Of a DNA stretch of 63,072 nt, positions 46,121 to 55,055 are shown in pieces. The DNA is taken from the NCBI GenBank assembly GCA_030601845.1, contig JAUWAY010000011.1, forward strand, positions 1-63,072, written 5' to 3'. The notes under the pieces are model-generated. The model saw only the letters and a program-made list of their open reading frames with translations, did no database searches and was not told where the DNA came from. The translations under genes and the position numbers were made by a program. The stretch comes from Phycisphaerae bacterium (GTDB lineage Bacteria > Planctomycetota > Phycisphaerae > Sedimentisphaerales > Anaerobacaceae). Position 1 is the first letter of the stretch. Every line of letters starts with the position of its first letter.

Positions 46121-48304
46121 GTGACTCAACCATCGAACCGCTGGCCCGTTCTTTTCGTTCCTATCGCGGTTGCGCTTTTATGCTTGTGCTGGTCGCGATG
46201 TGTCGGGGCGAAGGGTACAGATAGCATTCTCAGAGACCGAACCCTCGGAAGATACGCTGTTACTTCTATCGAATTTAATTTCGTCGGCAAGCACAAGTAT
46301 AAAGACAAGACTCTGCGGGCGAAACTGGGCTTTAAGCAAGGCGATGACATCGATACGTATCTGGCTGAGGCCTACAGGAGAACCTTTGTTGAATTTTATC
46401 GAAAGAAGGGGTTTCATTTTGTTGAAGTGACCCTTGATACGGAACAGTTACCGGATGGCAGCGTGATTTATACAATCAGCGAGGGGCCGAGGGTCAAAAT
46501 CGCGTCGGTTAAATTTAGTGGCAATAATGCGATAAGGACCGGCAGACTCAAAGGGGCCGTAAAGACTAAGACGACGCAATGGCTTATTCAGCCGAAGTAC
46601 TACCTCCAAGAGCAAGTAGCTGAGGATGTAATGAAACTGCAGAATATCTATTATGAAAGAGGTTTTCTCGATGTGAACATAGCGGCAGAAGCCCCTGTTG
46701 GGCTGAGATTTAGTGAAGATAGGAGCAAAGTCCATATCACTTTCACAATTGATGAGGGGCCGGCTTATACCGTTGGGAAGATTATCTTTATAGGTAACGA
46801 GCACTTCTACGAGGACAGACTACGGGCGGAATTGAAATTAAAGCAAGGACAAATCTATAATAGACGAACGGTTGAGTCGGATGTTGAGCAACTCCTCAAA
46901 CTTTACCACGAAAATGGCTTTATCGATGTAAAGATTCCATTGCCAGCACCCACTTATGTTTCAGAAGTTGGTGTCTCGGTTGTTAATGTTGAAGTTGAAA
47001 TATTTGAAGGGCAGCACTTTCGGATCGGTCGGATTGATATAATCGGCAATGTTCAGACACAGGATAAGGTTATCCGGCGGGTGTTGGATGAGTATGACTT
47101 CCAGCCAGGCCGATGGTACAACGCCGATATAGCCCGCGGAGACGGCACTGGTTATCTGGAAAAACTGATACGACAAACGGCATACACCGAGTCGGCAACT
47201 ATTACGCCTATCGGCGAGGTGCCTGGCCAGAAGGATGCCCAGGTGAGCATTGTTGAGGCCCAGACGGGTATCGTAATGGCAGGTGCCGGCGTGTCGAGCG
47301 ACATGGGTCTTATAGGCCAGCTTGTTTTTCAGCAGCGCAATTTCGATGCCAGCGATTGGCCGGAGAGCTTTAGTGAATTTATCACCGGCCAGGCATTCAA
47401 AGGTGCAGGTCAGGATTTTAGAATTGCGGTCCAGCCGGGCACGGAAGTCAGCGAATATTCGATTAGTTTTACCGAGCCATACTTGCAGGACAAACCGATA
47501 ACGCTGGATGTGCTCGGCTTAAGCCGCGTGTGGGAGAGAGAAAGCTACGATGAGGGCAGGACAAAGGGATACGTGGGGTTTGAGAAGCGATATAAAAACC
47601 GCTGGCGTAGAAGCATCGGCTTTAGGGCGGAAAATGTTGACGTTGACAATCTCGGGCCTAATACACCGAGCGAAATCACCGCTGTCAAAGGCGATAATGC
47701 TTTTGCGGGAGTTAAGTTTGGTATTGGAAGAGATTTGACTGATGACAGGTTTAATCCGAGCAAGGGCCATAATTTTAATGTCGGCTACGAGCAGCTCGCC
47801 GGCGACCACACTTTTGGGATATTAAGCGGAGTTTACAGATGGTATGAAACACTTCACGAGGATTTGGCTGAGCGAAGAACTATTTTAGCGACGAAGCTGC
47901 TTGGTGCGACCGTGTTAGGTGATGCGCCGCCTTTTGAGAGGTTTTATGCCGGCGGCACAGGTACTTACGGGCTCAGGGGTTTTGATTATCGTGGCGTAAG
48001 CACCAGAGGTCTCAATCCGGTCACGTTGAAGCGGCAAGACCCAATAGGCAGTGACTGGGTATTTTTGGCCAATGCTGAGGTAACTGTGCCTCTGGTGGGC
48101 GAGGAGATTGCGGCATTGTTTTTCGTTGACAGCGGAACGATTGATACCGGGCGCTGGCGAGCGGCGGTGGGGACAGGCATACAGATACGGCTACCTTGGT
48201 TGACCGGGCCTGTGCCGATGCGGTTTGAGTTTGCCACGCCGGTTATGAAAGATGACGAGGACGATGTACGGGTTTTCAGTTTCTCTATGGGTCGGCTGTT
48301 TTAA
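46121..48304 (+). CDS. bamA: Outer membrane protein assembly factor BamA
   Basis: BamA inserts beta-barrel proteins into the outer membrane. The 727-residue protein has an N-terminal hydrophobic signal (WPVLFVPIAVALLCLCW), POTRA repeats with LGFKQGDDI, ISEGPRVKIASVKFSGN, TIDEGPAYTVGKIIFIGN and FEGQHFRIGRIDIIGN, and a barrel that closes with a terminal Phe. It starts at a GTG with AGGAG upstream. Usually it stands upstream of ompH/skp and lpxD, as here. The stop codon is followed directly by an AT-rich repeat. Confidence 0.93.
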   Translation: MTQPSNRWPVLFVPIAVALLCLCWSRCVGAKGTDSILRDRTLGRYAVTSIEFNFVGKHKYKDKTLRAKLGFKQGDDIDTYLAEAYRRTFVEFYRKKGFHFVEVTLDTEQLPDGSVIYTISEGPRVKIASVKFSGNNAIRTGRLKGAVKTKTTQWLIQPKYYLQEQVAEDVMKLQNIYYERGFLDVNIAAEAPVGLRFSEDRSKVHITFTIDEGPAYTVGKIIFIGNEHFYEDRLRAELKLKQGQIYNRRTVESDVEQLLKLYHENGFIDVKIPLPAPTYVSEVGVSVVNVEVEIFEGQHFRIGRIDIIGNVQTQDKVIRRVLDEYDFQPGRWYNADIARGDGTGYLEKLIRQTAYTESATITPIGEVPGQKDAQVSIVEAQTGIVMAGAGVSSDMGLIGQLVFQQRNFDASDWPESFSEFITGQAFKGAGQDFRIAVQPGTEVSEYSISFTEPYLQDKPITLDVLGLSRVWERESYDEGRTKGYVGFEKRYKNRWRRSIGFRAENVDVDNLGPNTPSEITAVKGDNAFAGVKFGIGRDLTDDRFNPSKGHNFNVGYEQLAGDHTFGILSGVYRWYETLHEDLAERRTILATKLLGATVLGDAPPFERFYAGGTGTYGLRGFDYRGVSTRGLNPVTLKRQDPIGSDWVFLANAEVTVPLVGEEIAALFFVDSGTIDTGRWRAAVGTGIQIRLPWLTGPVPMRFEFATPVMKDDEDDVRVFSFSMGRLF

Positions 48305-48333
48305 ATTGATTATTGATAAGTGATTATTGATGA
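48304..48333. repeat. AT-rich repeat at the bamA stop codon
   Basis: ATTGATTATTGATAAGTGATTATTG starts within the bamA stop codon region and extends to the ompH ribosome site. Same family as 1957-1982. Confidence 0.6.
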
Positions 48334-48352
48334 TTGAGGGAAAGGGAATCTT

Positions 48353-49042
48353 ATGAAGATTAGGGCAGTTAGCATTGCAGGCTGTTTGATAGCTGTGGTT
48401 GTTTTGTTTATCGGCTTTGAGGGACCCCAAATGTTATCTATTGCGTTTGCCGGCCCTGAATCCAGTCCCTCTGAGGGGCTGGGTGAATATAGCCGGGCCG
48501 AGGCAAAAGAGGCCCCCGCCGTTTTGCTTCGCAAAGACGAAGCAGCGGGGGCTCTGAAGATTGGTGTTGTCAGTGTTAAGAGAATCTTTAAGGATTGCAA
48601 GGCAAGCGTCAGGTACAGGGCAGAGGCGGTCGCTGAACGGGAGAGATTGAATGCAGAATTGGAGAAGCTTGCCAAAGAGATAGAAGCCGGACAGGCCGGC
48701 CTGAAGGCGTTAAAAGTCGGGACAGGAGACCATCTGGCATTGACGAGAGAGATATTGGAGAAGCAAGGCAGCTTGCAGGTCCGGGAGGAGTTCGGCAAGC
48801 AGCAGGCAACCTTAAAAGATTATAGATGGACCAGAGAGCTTTATGAAGACATTCTGCGGGAAACCGGCGAGGTTGCCAGGCAAAAGGGCCTGGATTTGGT
48901 GTTTGAAAAGGATGAAATCGATATAGCTGCGTTAAGTGTCAGCGAGCTTGGGCTGACCATCGGTACGCATAAATTGCTGTATAGTGGCGGTTGTCCGGAT
49001 ATTACTGATGAGGTAATGGCCCGGCTGGATGCTAAAAATTGA
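48353..49042 (+). CDS. skp: OmpH/Skp-family periplasmic chaperone
   Basis: Skp holds unfolded outer-membrane proteins in the periplasm. The 229-residue protein has a signal sequence to about residue 33, then a long coiled-coil (RAEAVAERERLNAELEKLAKE) as in the family, and a C-terminal beta core including LDLVFEKDEIDI. Between the signal peptide and the conserved IGVVSVKRIF, two palindromes encode SPSEGLGE and APAVLLRKDEAAGAL, which are absent from relatives as I know them. GGGAAAGGGAA precedes the ATG. Confidence 0.88.
   Translation: MKIRAVSIAGCLIAVVVLFIGFEGPQMLSIAFAGPESSPSEGLGEYSRAEAKEAPAVLLRKDEAAGALKIGVVSVKRIFKDCKASVRYRAEAVAERERLNAELEKLAKEIEAGQAGLKALKVGTGDHLALTREILEKQGSLQVREEFGKQQATLKDYRWTRELYEDILRETGEVARQKGLDLVFEKDEIDIAALSVSELGLTIGTHKLLYSGGCPDITDEVMARLDAKN
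48461..48483. repeat. CCAGTCCCT palindrome in ompH
   Basis: CCAGTCCCT and AGGGGCTGG enclose a short centre with one mismatch in the arms. In frame, encoding SPSEGL. Confidence 0.7.
48512..48552. repeat. GCCCCCGC / GCGGGGGC hairpin in ompH
   Basis: Outer arms GCCCCCGC (48512-48519) and GCGGGGGC (48545-48552), inner arms TGCTTCG/CGAAGCA. The stretch is in frame and encodes APAVLLRKDEAAGA. Confidence 0.75.
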
Positions 49043-49062
49043 TTATTTACTATTGATTATTT
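49037..49062. repeat. AT-rich repeat containing the ompH stop codon
   Basis: ATTGATTATTTACTATTGATTATT runs from before the TGA to just before the lpxD ATG, leaving lpxD without a Shine-Dalgarno site. Confidence 0.6.
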
Positions 49063-50112
49063 ATGAGATTGACAGTTGCACAATTGGCGCAGCGGCTTGG
49101 CGCTGAGTTAGCTGCTAAGCCCGATGAAATCGACAGGCAGATAAGCGATGTGGGGCCGGTAGAGGTAGCCGGCGAGAAGGATGTTACGTTTATTGCGGAT
49201 GCCAGGCATATAGACAAACTTGAGAAGTCCCGTGCTGGTGCGGTTATCGTTGCTGAGCGCATCGAGGGTTTGGCTAAGCCGCAATTGGTTGTTAAAAATG
49301 TTAGTGCCGCACTAATAGAGGCGTTGAATGTTTTTGCGCCGCAGTTGAAGAGGCCTGTTGCTGGGATTGATCCTACTGCGAAGATGGGGCAGGATGTGAA
49401 GATTGCCGAAGGTGTGTCTATCGGGCCAGGTGTGGTAATTGATGATGGTGTCCGGATCGGGCTAAACAGCGTAATTGGCAGCGGCTGCAAAATAGGTGAA
49501 AATTCGAGGGTCGGAGAAAATTGCCGTCTTGACAGCAATGTTGTTGTTTATCACAACTGCAAAATCGGCAGCAATGTGGTGATTCAAGCAAACAGCACGG
49601 TCGGCTCAACCGGTTTTGGTTATTGCTTTATTGATGGCGCCCATAGACTTATTCCGCACAACGGCGGGGTGGTGATTGAGGACTTTGTTGAGATAGGAGC
49701 TAACTGCAGCATTGACAGAGCGAAATTCGGAGAGACCAGAATCGGGGCCGGGACAAAGATAGATAACCTTGTGCAAATCGCTCATAATGTAGTGATTGGT
49801 AAGGGTTGTCTGATAGCGGCGCTGGTTGGTATTTCCGGCAGTTGCAAACTTGGCGACGGGGTTGTGCTGGGCGGACAGGTAGGCCTGGCGGATAATGTAA
49901 AAATCGGTGATGGCACAATGATTGGTGCCCAGGCAGGTGTTATGAGCGATGTTGGTGCCGGTCAGCAATTGATCTGGACGCCCGCTATTGAGAGGAAAGA
50001 GGCATTGCGGGTTATTGGCTCAGTGATGCGTTTGCCGAAGCTGGCCAAACAGCTAAAGCAGCTAAATAACAGGGTAAAAAGACTTGAAGCTGCAAAAGAC
50101 GATAAAGAGTGA
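49063..50112 (+). CDS. lpxD: UDP-3-O-acylglucosamine N-acyltransferase LpxD
   Basis: It adds the N-linked hydroxyacyl chain in lipid A synthesis. The 349-residue enzyme has the N-terminal uridine-binding domain, the hexapeptide-repeat helix with [17 protein letters not shown], the active-site His in [12 protein letters not shown], and a C-terminal coiled helix. The ATG sits directly after an AT repeat with no ribosome site, so translation may depend on coupling with ompH. Its 3' end overlaps the lpxC-fabZ frame by 29 bases. Confidence 0.94.
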   Translation: MRLTVAQLAQRLGAELAAKPDEIDRQISDVGPVEVAGEKDVTFIADARHIDKLEKSRAGAVIVAERIEGLAKPQLVVKNVSAALIEALNVFAPQLKRPVAGIDPTAKMGQDVKIAEGVSIGPGVVIDDGVRIGLNSVIGSGCKIGENSRVGENCRLDSNVVVYHNCKIGSNVVIQANSTVGSTGFGYCFIDGAHRLIPHNGGVVIEDFVEIGANCSIDRAKFGETRIGAGTKIDNLVQIAHNVVIGKGCLIAALVGISGSCKLGDGVVLGGQVGLADNVKIGDGTMIGAQAGVMSDVGAGQQLIWTPAIERKEALRVIGSVMRLPKLAKQLKQLNNRVKRLEAAKDDKE

Positions 50113-51394
50113 AGCGAGGATTTCCGGTCGCGGTCTGTTTGAGGGCAAGGAGACGAAGGTTGTTTTTCGTCCTGCTCGGCCGGATTCCGGTGTGGTTTTC
50201 GTACGAACTGATACTGGCGAGCCGGTGCGAATTAGTGCCGTCGTGACCAATCTTGCTGAGCGAAGCCGACGCACGACGATAAAAAAAGGTTCTGTTAGCA
50301 TAGAAACCATCGAGCATTGTCTGGCTGTAATCAATGCCCTGGGAATTGACAATCTGATTGTAGAGGTTGCTGGTTCAGAGATGCCGGCTCCGGATTGCAG
50401 TTGTGCCGAGTATTTCAAGGTTCTCAAACGCGCCGGATTGGTTGAGCAGACAGAGAGGCGTAGAGAATTCGTTATAGAAGAGCCGATTAGTATTACCGCC
50501 GGTGATGCTTGCGTTTACGCCCTGCCATACGCCGATGACGGATTGCATATCATCTACGATCTGGATTACGGTGGTCACACGGGTATCGGCAGGCAGATTT
50601 TTGGCTGTCGGGTGACAGAGGAGAGCTTTGAGAAGAATCTGGCACCGGCTCGCACTTTTTTGCTTGAAGCTGAGGCCAAGCAGTTTCAAGCTCGCGGAGT
50701 AGGAACACATCTTGGACCTCGTGATATCTTGGTTATCAGCTCGGACGGCCCGATTAAAAACAGTTTCAGATTTCCTAACGAGTGTGTTCGACATAAGATT
50801 GTTGATTTGATTGGTGACCTTGCGTTGGTTGGTCGAGCTGTTAAGGGCAGAATTGTGGCCTATAAGAGCGGGCATTCCCTGAATCAGCAGCTTGTAAGAA
50901 AATTGTATGAAGCAGCCGGGCAGCAGGAACGCAGGCGAAAGTTCGGCACCGACGCACTTTTGGATATTCGACAGATTGCCAAAATTCTGCCGCATAGATA
51001 TCCGTTTTTGTTAGTGGATAAGGTCATTGAAGTCGAAGAAGACAGACGAATAAAAGGGATAAAAAATGTAAGCTTTAATGAGCAATTTTTCCAGGGCCAT
51101 TTTCCCGGCACGCCTATTATGCCTGGTGTTCTTATCGTAGAGGCAATGGCTCAAATTTCCGGCTTATTGTTCGCCCAGAAGCTGGAACATACCGGCAAAC
51201 TGGCGGTGCTGTTGGGTATGGATGGCGTGAAATTGCGCAAAGCTGTTGTCCCGGGCGATCAACTTGTCCTTATCGCTGAAACGGTCAAGTCGGGAAGAAG
51301 AACCGCACAGTGCCGGTGCAAGGCAATGGTGGGCGATTCGGTAGCGGCTGAAGCCCAAATCAAATTTATGCTTGTAGACAATGAGAAGATATAA
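50084..51394 (+). CDS. Fused LpxC deacetylase - FabZ dehydratase
   Basis: A 436-residue fusion. Residues 1-280 are LpxC, which removes the acetyl group of UDP-3-O-acyl-GlcNAc, with Glu77, His78, His237, Asp241 and His264 in the zinc and catalytic positions. Residues 290-436 are FabZ, with His339 and Glu353 in the [20 protein letters not shown] motif. The fusion is known from Bacteroidota and others. The start is TTG 50084 with AGGG nine bases upstream, inside the lpxD 3' end. Coupling of the two pathways by one chain balances lipid A and phospholipid supply. Confidence 0.92.
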   Translation: MKLQKTIKSEARISGRGLFEGKETKVVFRPARPDSGVVFVRTDTGEPVRISAVVTNLAERSRRTTIKKGSVSIETIEHCLAVINALGIDNLIVEVAGSEMPAPDCSCAEYFKVLKRAGLVEQTERRREFVIEEPISITAGDACVYALPYADDGLHIIYDLDYGGHTGIGRQIFGCRVTEESFEKNLAPARTFLLEAEAKQFQARGVGTHLGPRDILVISSDGPIKNSFRFPNECVRHKIVDLIGDLALVGRAVKGRIVAYKSGHSLNQQLVRKLYEAAGQQERRRKFGTDALLDIRQIAKILPHRYPFLLVDKVIEVEEDRRIKGIKNVSFNEQFFQGHFPGTPIMPGVLIVEAMAQISGLLFAQKLEHTGKLAVLLGMDGVKLRKAVVPGDQLVLIAETVKSGRRTAQCRCKAMVGDSVAAEAQIKFMLVDNEKI

Positions 51395-51406
51395 AAACCG
51401 GAGTCT

Positions 51407-51463
51407 GTCGCTCGTGACTCGTCGCTCGTTGTTCGAATCACAAGTCACGGGTCACGAGGCACG
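51407..51463. repeat. GCTCGTGACTCG repeat ahead of lpxA
   Basis: GTCGCTCGTGACTCGTCGCT followed by CACAAGTCACGGGTCACGAG, whose ends are inverted copies. The same words occur in frame in nfi and at the dciA stop. Confidence 0.65.
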
Positions 51464-51466
51464 AAG

Positions 51467-52273
51467 ATGATTCAGATACATCCCAGCGCGGTAGTTCATA
51501 AGAGTGCTCGGCTGGCCGAGGGCGTGACAATCGGGCCCAATTGTGTTATTGACAGTGGGGTTTCAATCGGTGCCGGTACGGCACTTGATGCCAATGTGGT
51601 AATCTGCAAAGATGTCAGGGCCGGAAAAAACAATCACTTTTTTGCCAATTGCACGATAGGGGGCAGACCACAAATACTCGATTTGAATTTGGATGACAAG
51701 ATCGGCGGGCTGTTAATTGGTGATAACAACACCATTCGCGAGCAGGTGACGATCCATCTGAGCGTTCATCCGGGGGAGTTTACCAAAGTAGGAAATGATA
51801 ATCTGCTTATGATCGGGGTGCACATCGGACACGACTGCACACTTGAAGACAGAATAGTTATGAGTAACTATGCCCAGATAAGCGGGCATTGTAAGATTGA
51901 AACCGGGGTTTGGTTTAGCGGCATAGTTGTGTTGCATCAGTTTGTAACTATTGGCAAGTGGTGCTATGCGGCGGGCCTTGCCGGCGTTAACAGGGATATT
52001 CCGCCGTTTCTTACTGTCAGCGGGCATTATCCCCCGAGAATTCGGGGCGTTAATAAGCGAGGTCTGGTGCGAGCTGGTTTGAGTGAGCAGCAGCAGGAGA
52101 AGATATGCGAGGCGTACAAAAAGCTGTATCGCCAGGGTGGGGCACTGCTGGAGAATGCAAAGGCCCTGGCACAGGAAGACGGGCTCGATGAGAATGTTCG
52201 GGCTATGGTTGAGGCAGTAATCAGAAGCAGTGAGCATCAGTTTGGTAGATACCTGGAGAAGTTTAGAAAGTGA
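51467..52273 (+). CDS. lpxA: Acyl-ACP--UDP-GlcNAc O-acyltransferase LpxA
   Basis: The first committed step of lipid A synthesis. The 268-residue protein is a left-handed beta-helix with hexapeptide repeats from IHPSAVVHKSARLAEGVTIG, the catalytic His in IGVHIGHDCTLED, and VVLHQFVTIGKW. The C-terminal helices begin with NKRGLVRAGLSEQQ. GAGGCACGAAG precedes the ATG, partly from the GCTCGTG repeat. It follows lpxD and lpxC-fabZ in a block, and precedes a Gfo/Idh oxidoreductase. Confidence 0.95.
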   Translation: MIQIHPSAVVHKSARLAEGVTIGPNCVIDSGVSIGAGTALDANVVICKDVRAGKNNHFFANCTIGGRPQILDLNLDDKIGGLLIGDNNTIREQVTIHLSVHPGEFTKVGNDNLLMIGVHIGHDCTLEDRIVMSNYAQISGHCKIETGVWFSGIVVLHQFVTIGKWCYAAGLAGVNRDIPPFLTVSGHYPPRIRGVNKRGLVRAGLSEQQQEKICEAYKKLYRQGGALLENAKALAQEDGLDENVRAMVEAVIRSSEHQFGRYLEKFRK

Positions 52274-52402
52274 ACTAAAGTGAAAAAAAGAATATCGAAT
52301 ATCGAATGATGAATAGCGAACTTCGAAATTCGAGATTCCTTGTTTGATATTCATTATTTATTCTTTTTAACTTTAGGCACTTTACACTTTACAGATTGCG
52401 AG

Positions 52403-53413
52403 ATGCAAAATACGAAAATACGTACTGCTGTTGTGGGGGCAGGCAAAATGGGGGCGATTCATGCCAAGGTCTACGACCAGTTGCCGCAGAGTGAGCTTGT
52501 TGCCGTCGTTGATATAGATGCCGGTAAAGCAGAGCGCCTGGGCAAGCAGTATGACTGTTTGGCGTTTACTGATTGTGCTGATATTCTGGATAAGGTTGAT
52601 GCGGTAACGATAGCGACTCCGACGGTAACACATTTGAAGTTGGCGAAAATCTTTATCAAAAACAATATTGCGGTGATGATTGAAAAGCCCTTGGCGGCTA
52701 ATGTTAAAGAAGGTAGAAAGATTGTAGGGCTTGCAAAAAAACAAAACAGCGTCGTGGCGGTGGGCCATTCCGAGCGCTGCAATCCGGTTGTTCAGGCAAT
52801 GAAACGGCTCGATATCGAGCCGAAGTTTATCGAGGCCAACCGCATCAGCCCGTACCCATTTCGCTCTACCGATATCGGGGTCGTGTTGGATGTAATGATA
52901 CACGATATAGATATTATTCTGTCTCTGGCGTCAAGTAAGATTAAGAAGGTCGATGCTGTCGGTGTCGGTGTCGTTGGAGAGGCCGAAGATATATGTAATG
53001 CGAGGATTGTTTTTGAGAACGGCTGTATTGCGAATATTACCGCCTCGCGGCTGGCTCTGAAGACCGTCAGGAAGGTGAGAGTATTCAGTCGGCAGGCGTA
53101 TTTGAGTGTGGATTATCTTAAAAAGAGCGGGATTATCATTAAGGCGGACCCAAATACCAACGTTGTTGAGTGGATAAAAGAGCACAGAGCATTGGGGGAT
53201 TTTGACTTGACGACAGTGAACTGGCCGGATTTATTACACATCGAGCAGCTTGTCATAGATGATAAGGAACCCGTCCGTTTACAACAGGAGGCTTTTCTCC
53301 GGGCCGTTGTGGATAGAACGCTGGCGCCCGAGGTCAGCGCTGAAGAAGGTCTCGCTGCACTGGAATGTGCCGAGAAGATTCTGACCTCTGTCAGGAAACA
53401 TAAATGGAGCTGA
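52403..53413 (+). CDS. Gfo/Idh/MocA-family oxidoreductase, possible UDP-GlcNAc 3-dehydrogenase
   Basis: A 336-residue NAD(P)-dependent sugar dehydrogenase type. It begins with AVVGAGKMGAIHAKVYDQLP, the Rossmann fold, and carries the conserved Lys in IEKPLAANVKEGRKI and EANRISPYPFRS. In several Gram-negatives the GnnA oxidase of this family lies beside lpxA and makes the 3-keto sugar used for 3-amino lipid A; position supports that here, but the partner aminotransferase GnnB is not seen. ATG 52403 is preferred over an upstream one at 52340. Stop is followed by an AT repeat. Confidence 0.82.
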   Translation: MQNTKIRTAVVGAGKMGAIHAKVYDQLPQSELVAVVDIDAGKAERLGKQYDCLAFTDCADILDKVDAVTIATPTVTHLKLAKIFIKNNIAVMIEKPLAANVKEGRKIVGLAKKQNSVVAVGHSERCNPVVQAMKRLDIEPKFIEANRISPYPFRSTDIGVVLDVMIHDIDIILSLASSKIKKVDAVGVGVVGEAEDICNARIVFENGCIANITASRLALKTVRKVRVFSRQAYLSVDYLKKSGIIIKADPNTNVVEWIKEHRALGDFDLTTVNWPDLLHIEQLVIDDKEPVRLQQEAFLRAVVDRTLAPEVSAEEGLAALECAEKILTSVRKHKWS

Positions 53414-53440
53414 TAATTGATTATTTACTGTTGTGACTGG

Positions 53441-53463
53441 CCCAGCCCTTCCGAAGGGCTGGG
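53441..53463. repeat. Perfect CCCAGCCCTTC palindrome between Gfo/Idh and cyclophilin
   Basis: CCCAGCCCTTC and GAAGGGCTGGG enclose one base. It is the best copy of the family whose shorter members are in frame in ftsK and ompH. Confidence 0.85.
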
Positions 53464-53510
53464 TTGGTGCGTGATGAATTTCGGAGCTTTTGTTTTGAGG
53501 AGGATATTTT

Positions 53511-54152
53511 ATGGTCAGTAAGTTTTGGTTTTATGTGTTTTTGATAGTGGCGGTTGTTGGTTTAATTGCTGGTTGCGATAAGAAAGAAGGTGTGGCCGAG
53601 AAACGAGAGGACCGCAAAGCCGACAAGGAGTTGAAGGATATGGATACAGAAACAAAGAAGGTAAAGCTGGAAACGAGTATGGGAGATATTGTTATTGAAC
53701 TTAACGGAAAATTGGCGCCGGTAACGGTTAAGAACTTTCTCGGTTATGTTGAAGAGGGCTTTTTTAACGGATTGATATTTCACAGGGTTATATCCGGTTT
53801 TATGATTCAGGGCGGCGGATTTACAGCGGATATGCGGCGAAAACAGACCAACCCCTCGATCGTCAATGAAGCGGCCAACGGCTTAAAGAACGACCGAGGC
53901 ACCGTTGCTATGGCCAGGACCAACGACCCCGACAGTGCTACCAGTCAGTTTTTTATTAATCTTAAAGACAACGATTTTTTAAATTATGTTGAGAATCGCA
54001 ATCGTGGCTATGCGGTGTTTGGCAAGGTAGTTGAAGGTATGGAGACGGTGGATAAGATAGTAGCCGTCAAGACCACAACACGAAACGGAATGGCTGATGT
54101 TCCGGTCAAGCCGATAACGATAAAATCCGCTGAAATTGTACAGGGTGAATAA
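53511..54152 (+). CDS. Peptidyl-prolyl cis-trans isomerase lipoprotein (cyclophilin)
   Basis: A 213-residue cyclophilin. Residues 1-22 are a signal with lipobox GLIAGC, so it is anchored to a membrane, probably facing the periplasm. The cyclophilin body runs from [25 protein letters not shown] and [10 protein letters not shown] are the active-site strands. It probably helps fold exported proteins, in accord with the adjacent outer-membrane block. GAGGAGG stands before the ATG. Confidence 0.93.
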   Translation: MVSKFWFYVFLIVAVVGLIAGCDKKEGVAEKREDRKADKELKDMDTETKKVKLETSMGDIVIELNGKLAPVTVKNFLGYVEEGFFNGLIFHRVISGFMIQGGGFTADMRRKQTNPSIVNEAANGLKNDRGTVAMARTNDPDSATSQFFINLKDNDFLNYVENRNRGYAVFGKVVEGMETVDKIVAVKTTTRNGMADVPVKPITIKSAEIVQGE

Positions 54153-54154
54153 GA

Positions 54155-54913
54155 TTAAGTTTTCAGTTTTAGTTTGCTGACGATTTTGTGGGCCAGGCGG
54201 GTTGACTCAGGCAGGCGATATTTGGTTGTGCAGTCGAGGGTGATTTTAATCGCATCTTCTAATAGGCACTTGTTACCTACCGAGACGAAGACCGGCTCGA
54301 CATTTGTACGTGTTCTAACAACCGCACCGATTGTTTCGTCGCTCGTGGCTCGTGGCTCGTGACTCGTATGGGGCTTCCAGCTTTTTTTATCTTTCAATAG
54401 ACTATATGCACCTTTTTCGAGTGGTGGGTCTTCAAAGGTGCCGGTCAGCCGGCTTTTTGCACAGCCAATGGTTGGCTTATCGAAAAATAGGCCCAGATGT
54501 GATGCAAGACCGAGTCGGCGAGGATGGGCAATACCCTGGCCGTCGATAATGAATACATCCGGCTCATTTTTTAGCTTTTCTACGGCGGCGATACAAACGG
54601 GGGCTTCGCGAAAGGAAAGCAGGCCCGGAATGTAAGGGAAGGCAACTTTTTGCCAGGCGCTTGCTGTTTCGATAACTTCGGTGTCGGGCTGTTTCAAGGG
54701 TCCCCAAAGGCCTTTTGTTGTGTTTGGTGCCTTTAAAACAACAGCGGCAGCGATGATTCTTTGGTTATCCTTGCTGAGGGCACAATCCAGCCCGGCAATG
54801 AGCTCCGGCGGTCTCTCTATCGCTGTAAACTGCACCTCGCAGGCCAGGCGTTTTTGCAGCTCTATTGCCTGCCGGTTCGACAAATCCCAGCGATGTAAAT
54901 CCTTTGTTTGCAT
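54155..54913 (-). CDS. nfi: Endonuclease V with repeat-derived insertion
   Basis: It nicks DNA near deoxyinosine and related lesions. The 252-residue protein has Asp43 in GLDCAL, Glu103 in [10 protein letters not shown], and Asp124 in [11 protein letters not shown], the metal ligands of the family, and [19 protein letters not shown] stretch [13 protein letters not shown] at 181-193 replaces a short turn, and is encoded by a GCTCGTG repeat. The start at 54913 has GGAA ahead; an open frame extends to 55204. It is divergent from uvrA. Confidence 0.9.
   Translation of the reverse strand: MQTKDLHRWDLSNRQAIELQKRLACEVQFTAIERPPELIAGLDCALSKDNQRIIAAAVVLKAPNTTKGLWGPLKQPDTEVIETASAWQKVAFPYIPGLLSFREAPVCIAAVEKLKNEPDVFIIDGQGIAHPRRLGLASHLGLFFDKPTIGCAKSRLTGTFEDPPLEKGAYSLLKDKKSWKPHTSHEPRATSDETIGAVVRTRTNVEPVFVSVGNKCLLEDAIKITLDCTTKYRLPESTRLAHKIVSKLKLKT
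54336..54366. repeat. In-frame GCTCGTG repeat in nfi
   Basis: TCGTCGCTCGTGGCTCGTGG and CTCGTGACTCG repeat the word GCTCGTG three times within the coding sequence, as upstream of lpxA. Confidence 0.7.
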
Positions 54914-55055
54914 AGTTTCTATGGATTCCTGCTTGCACCGATGACAAATGCTAAATGAAAACATTTTACCCTCGTGTGACATTTTGTTACAATAGTTAGT
55001 TTGGGTTATTGTGGATTTTTCACGGTAACGCTGCTTATAGCAGTAATAAAATAAC

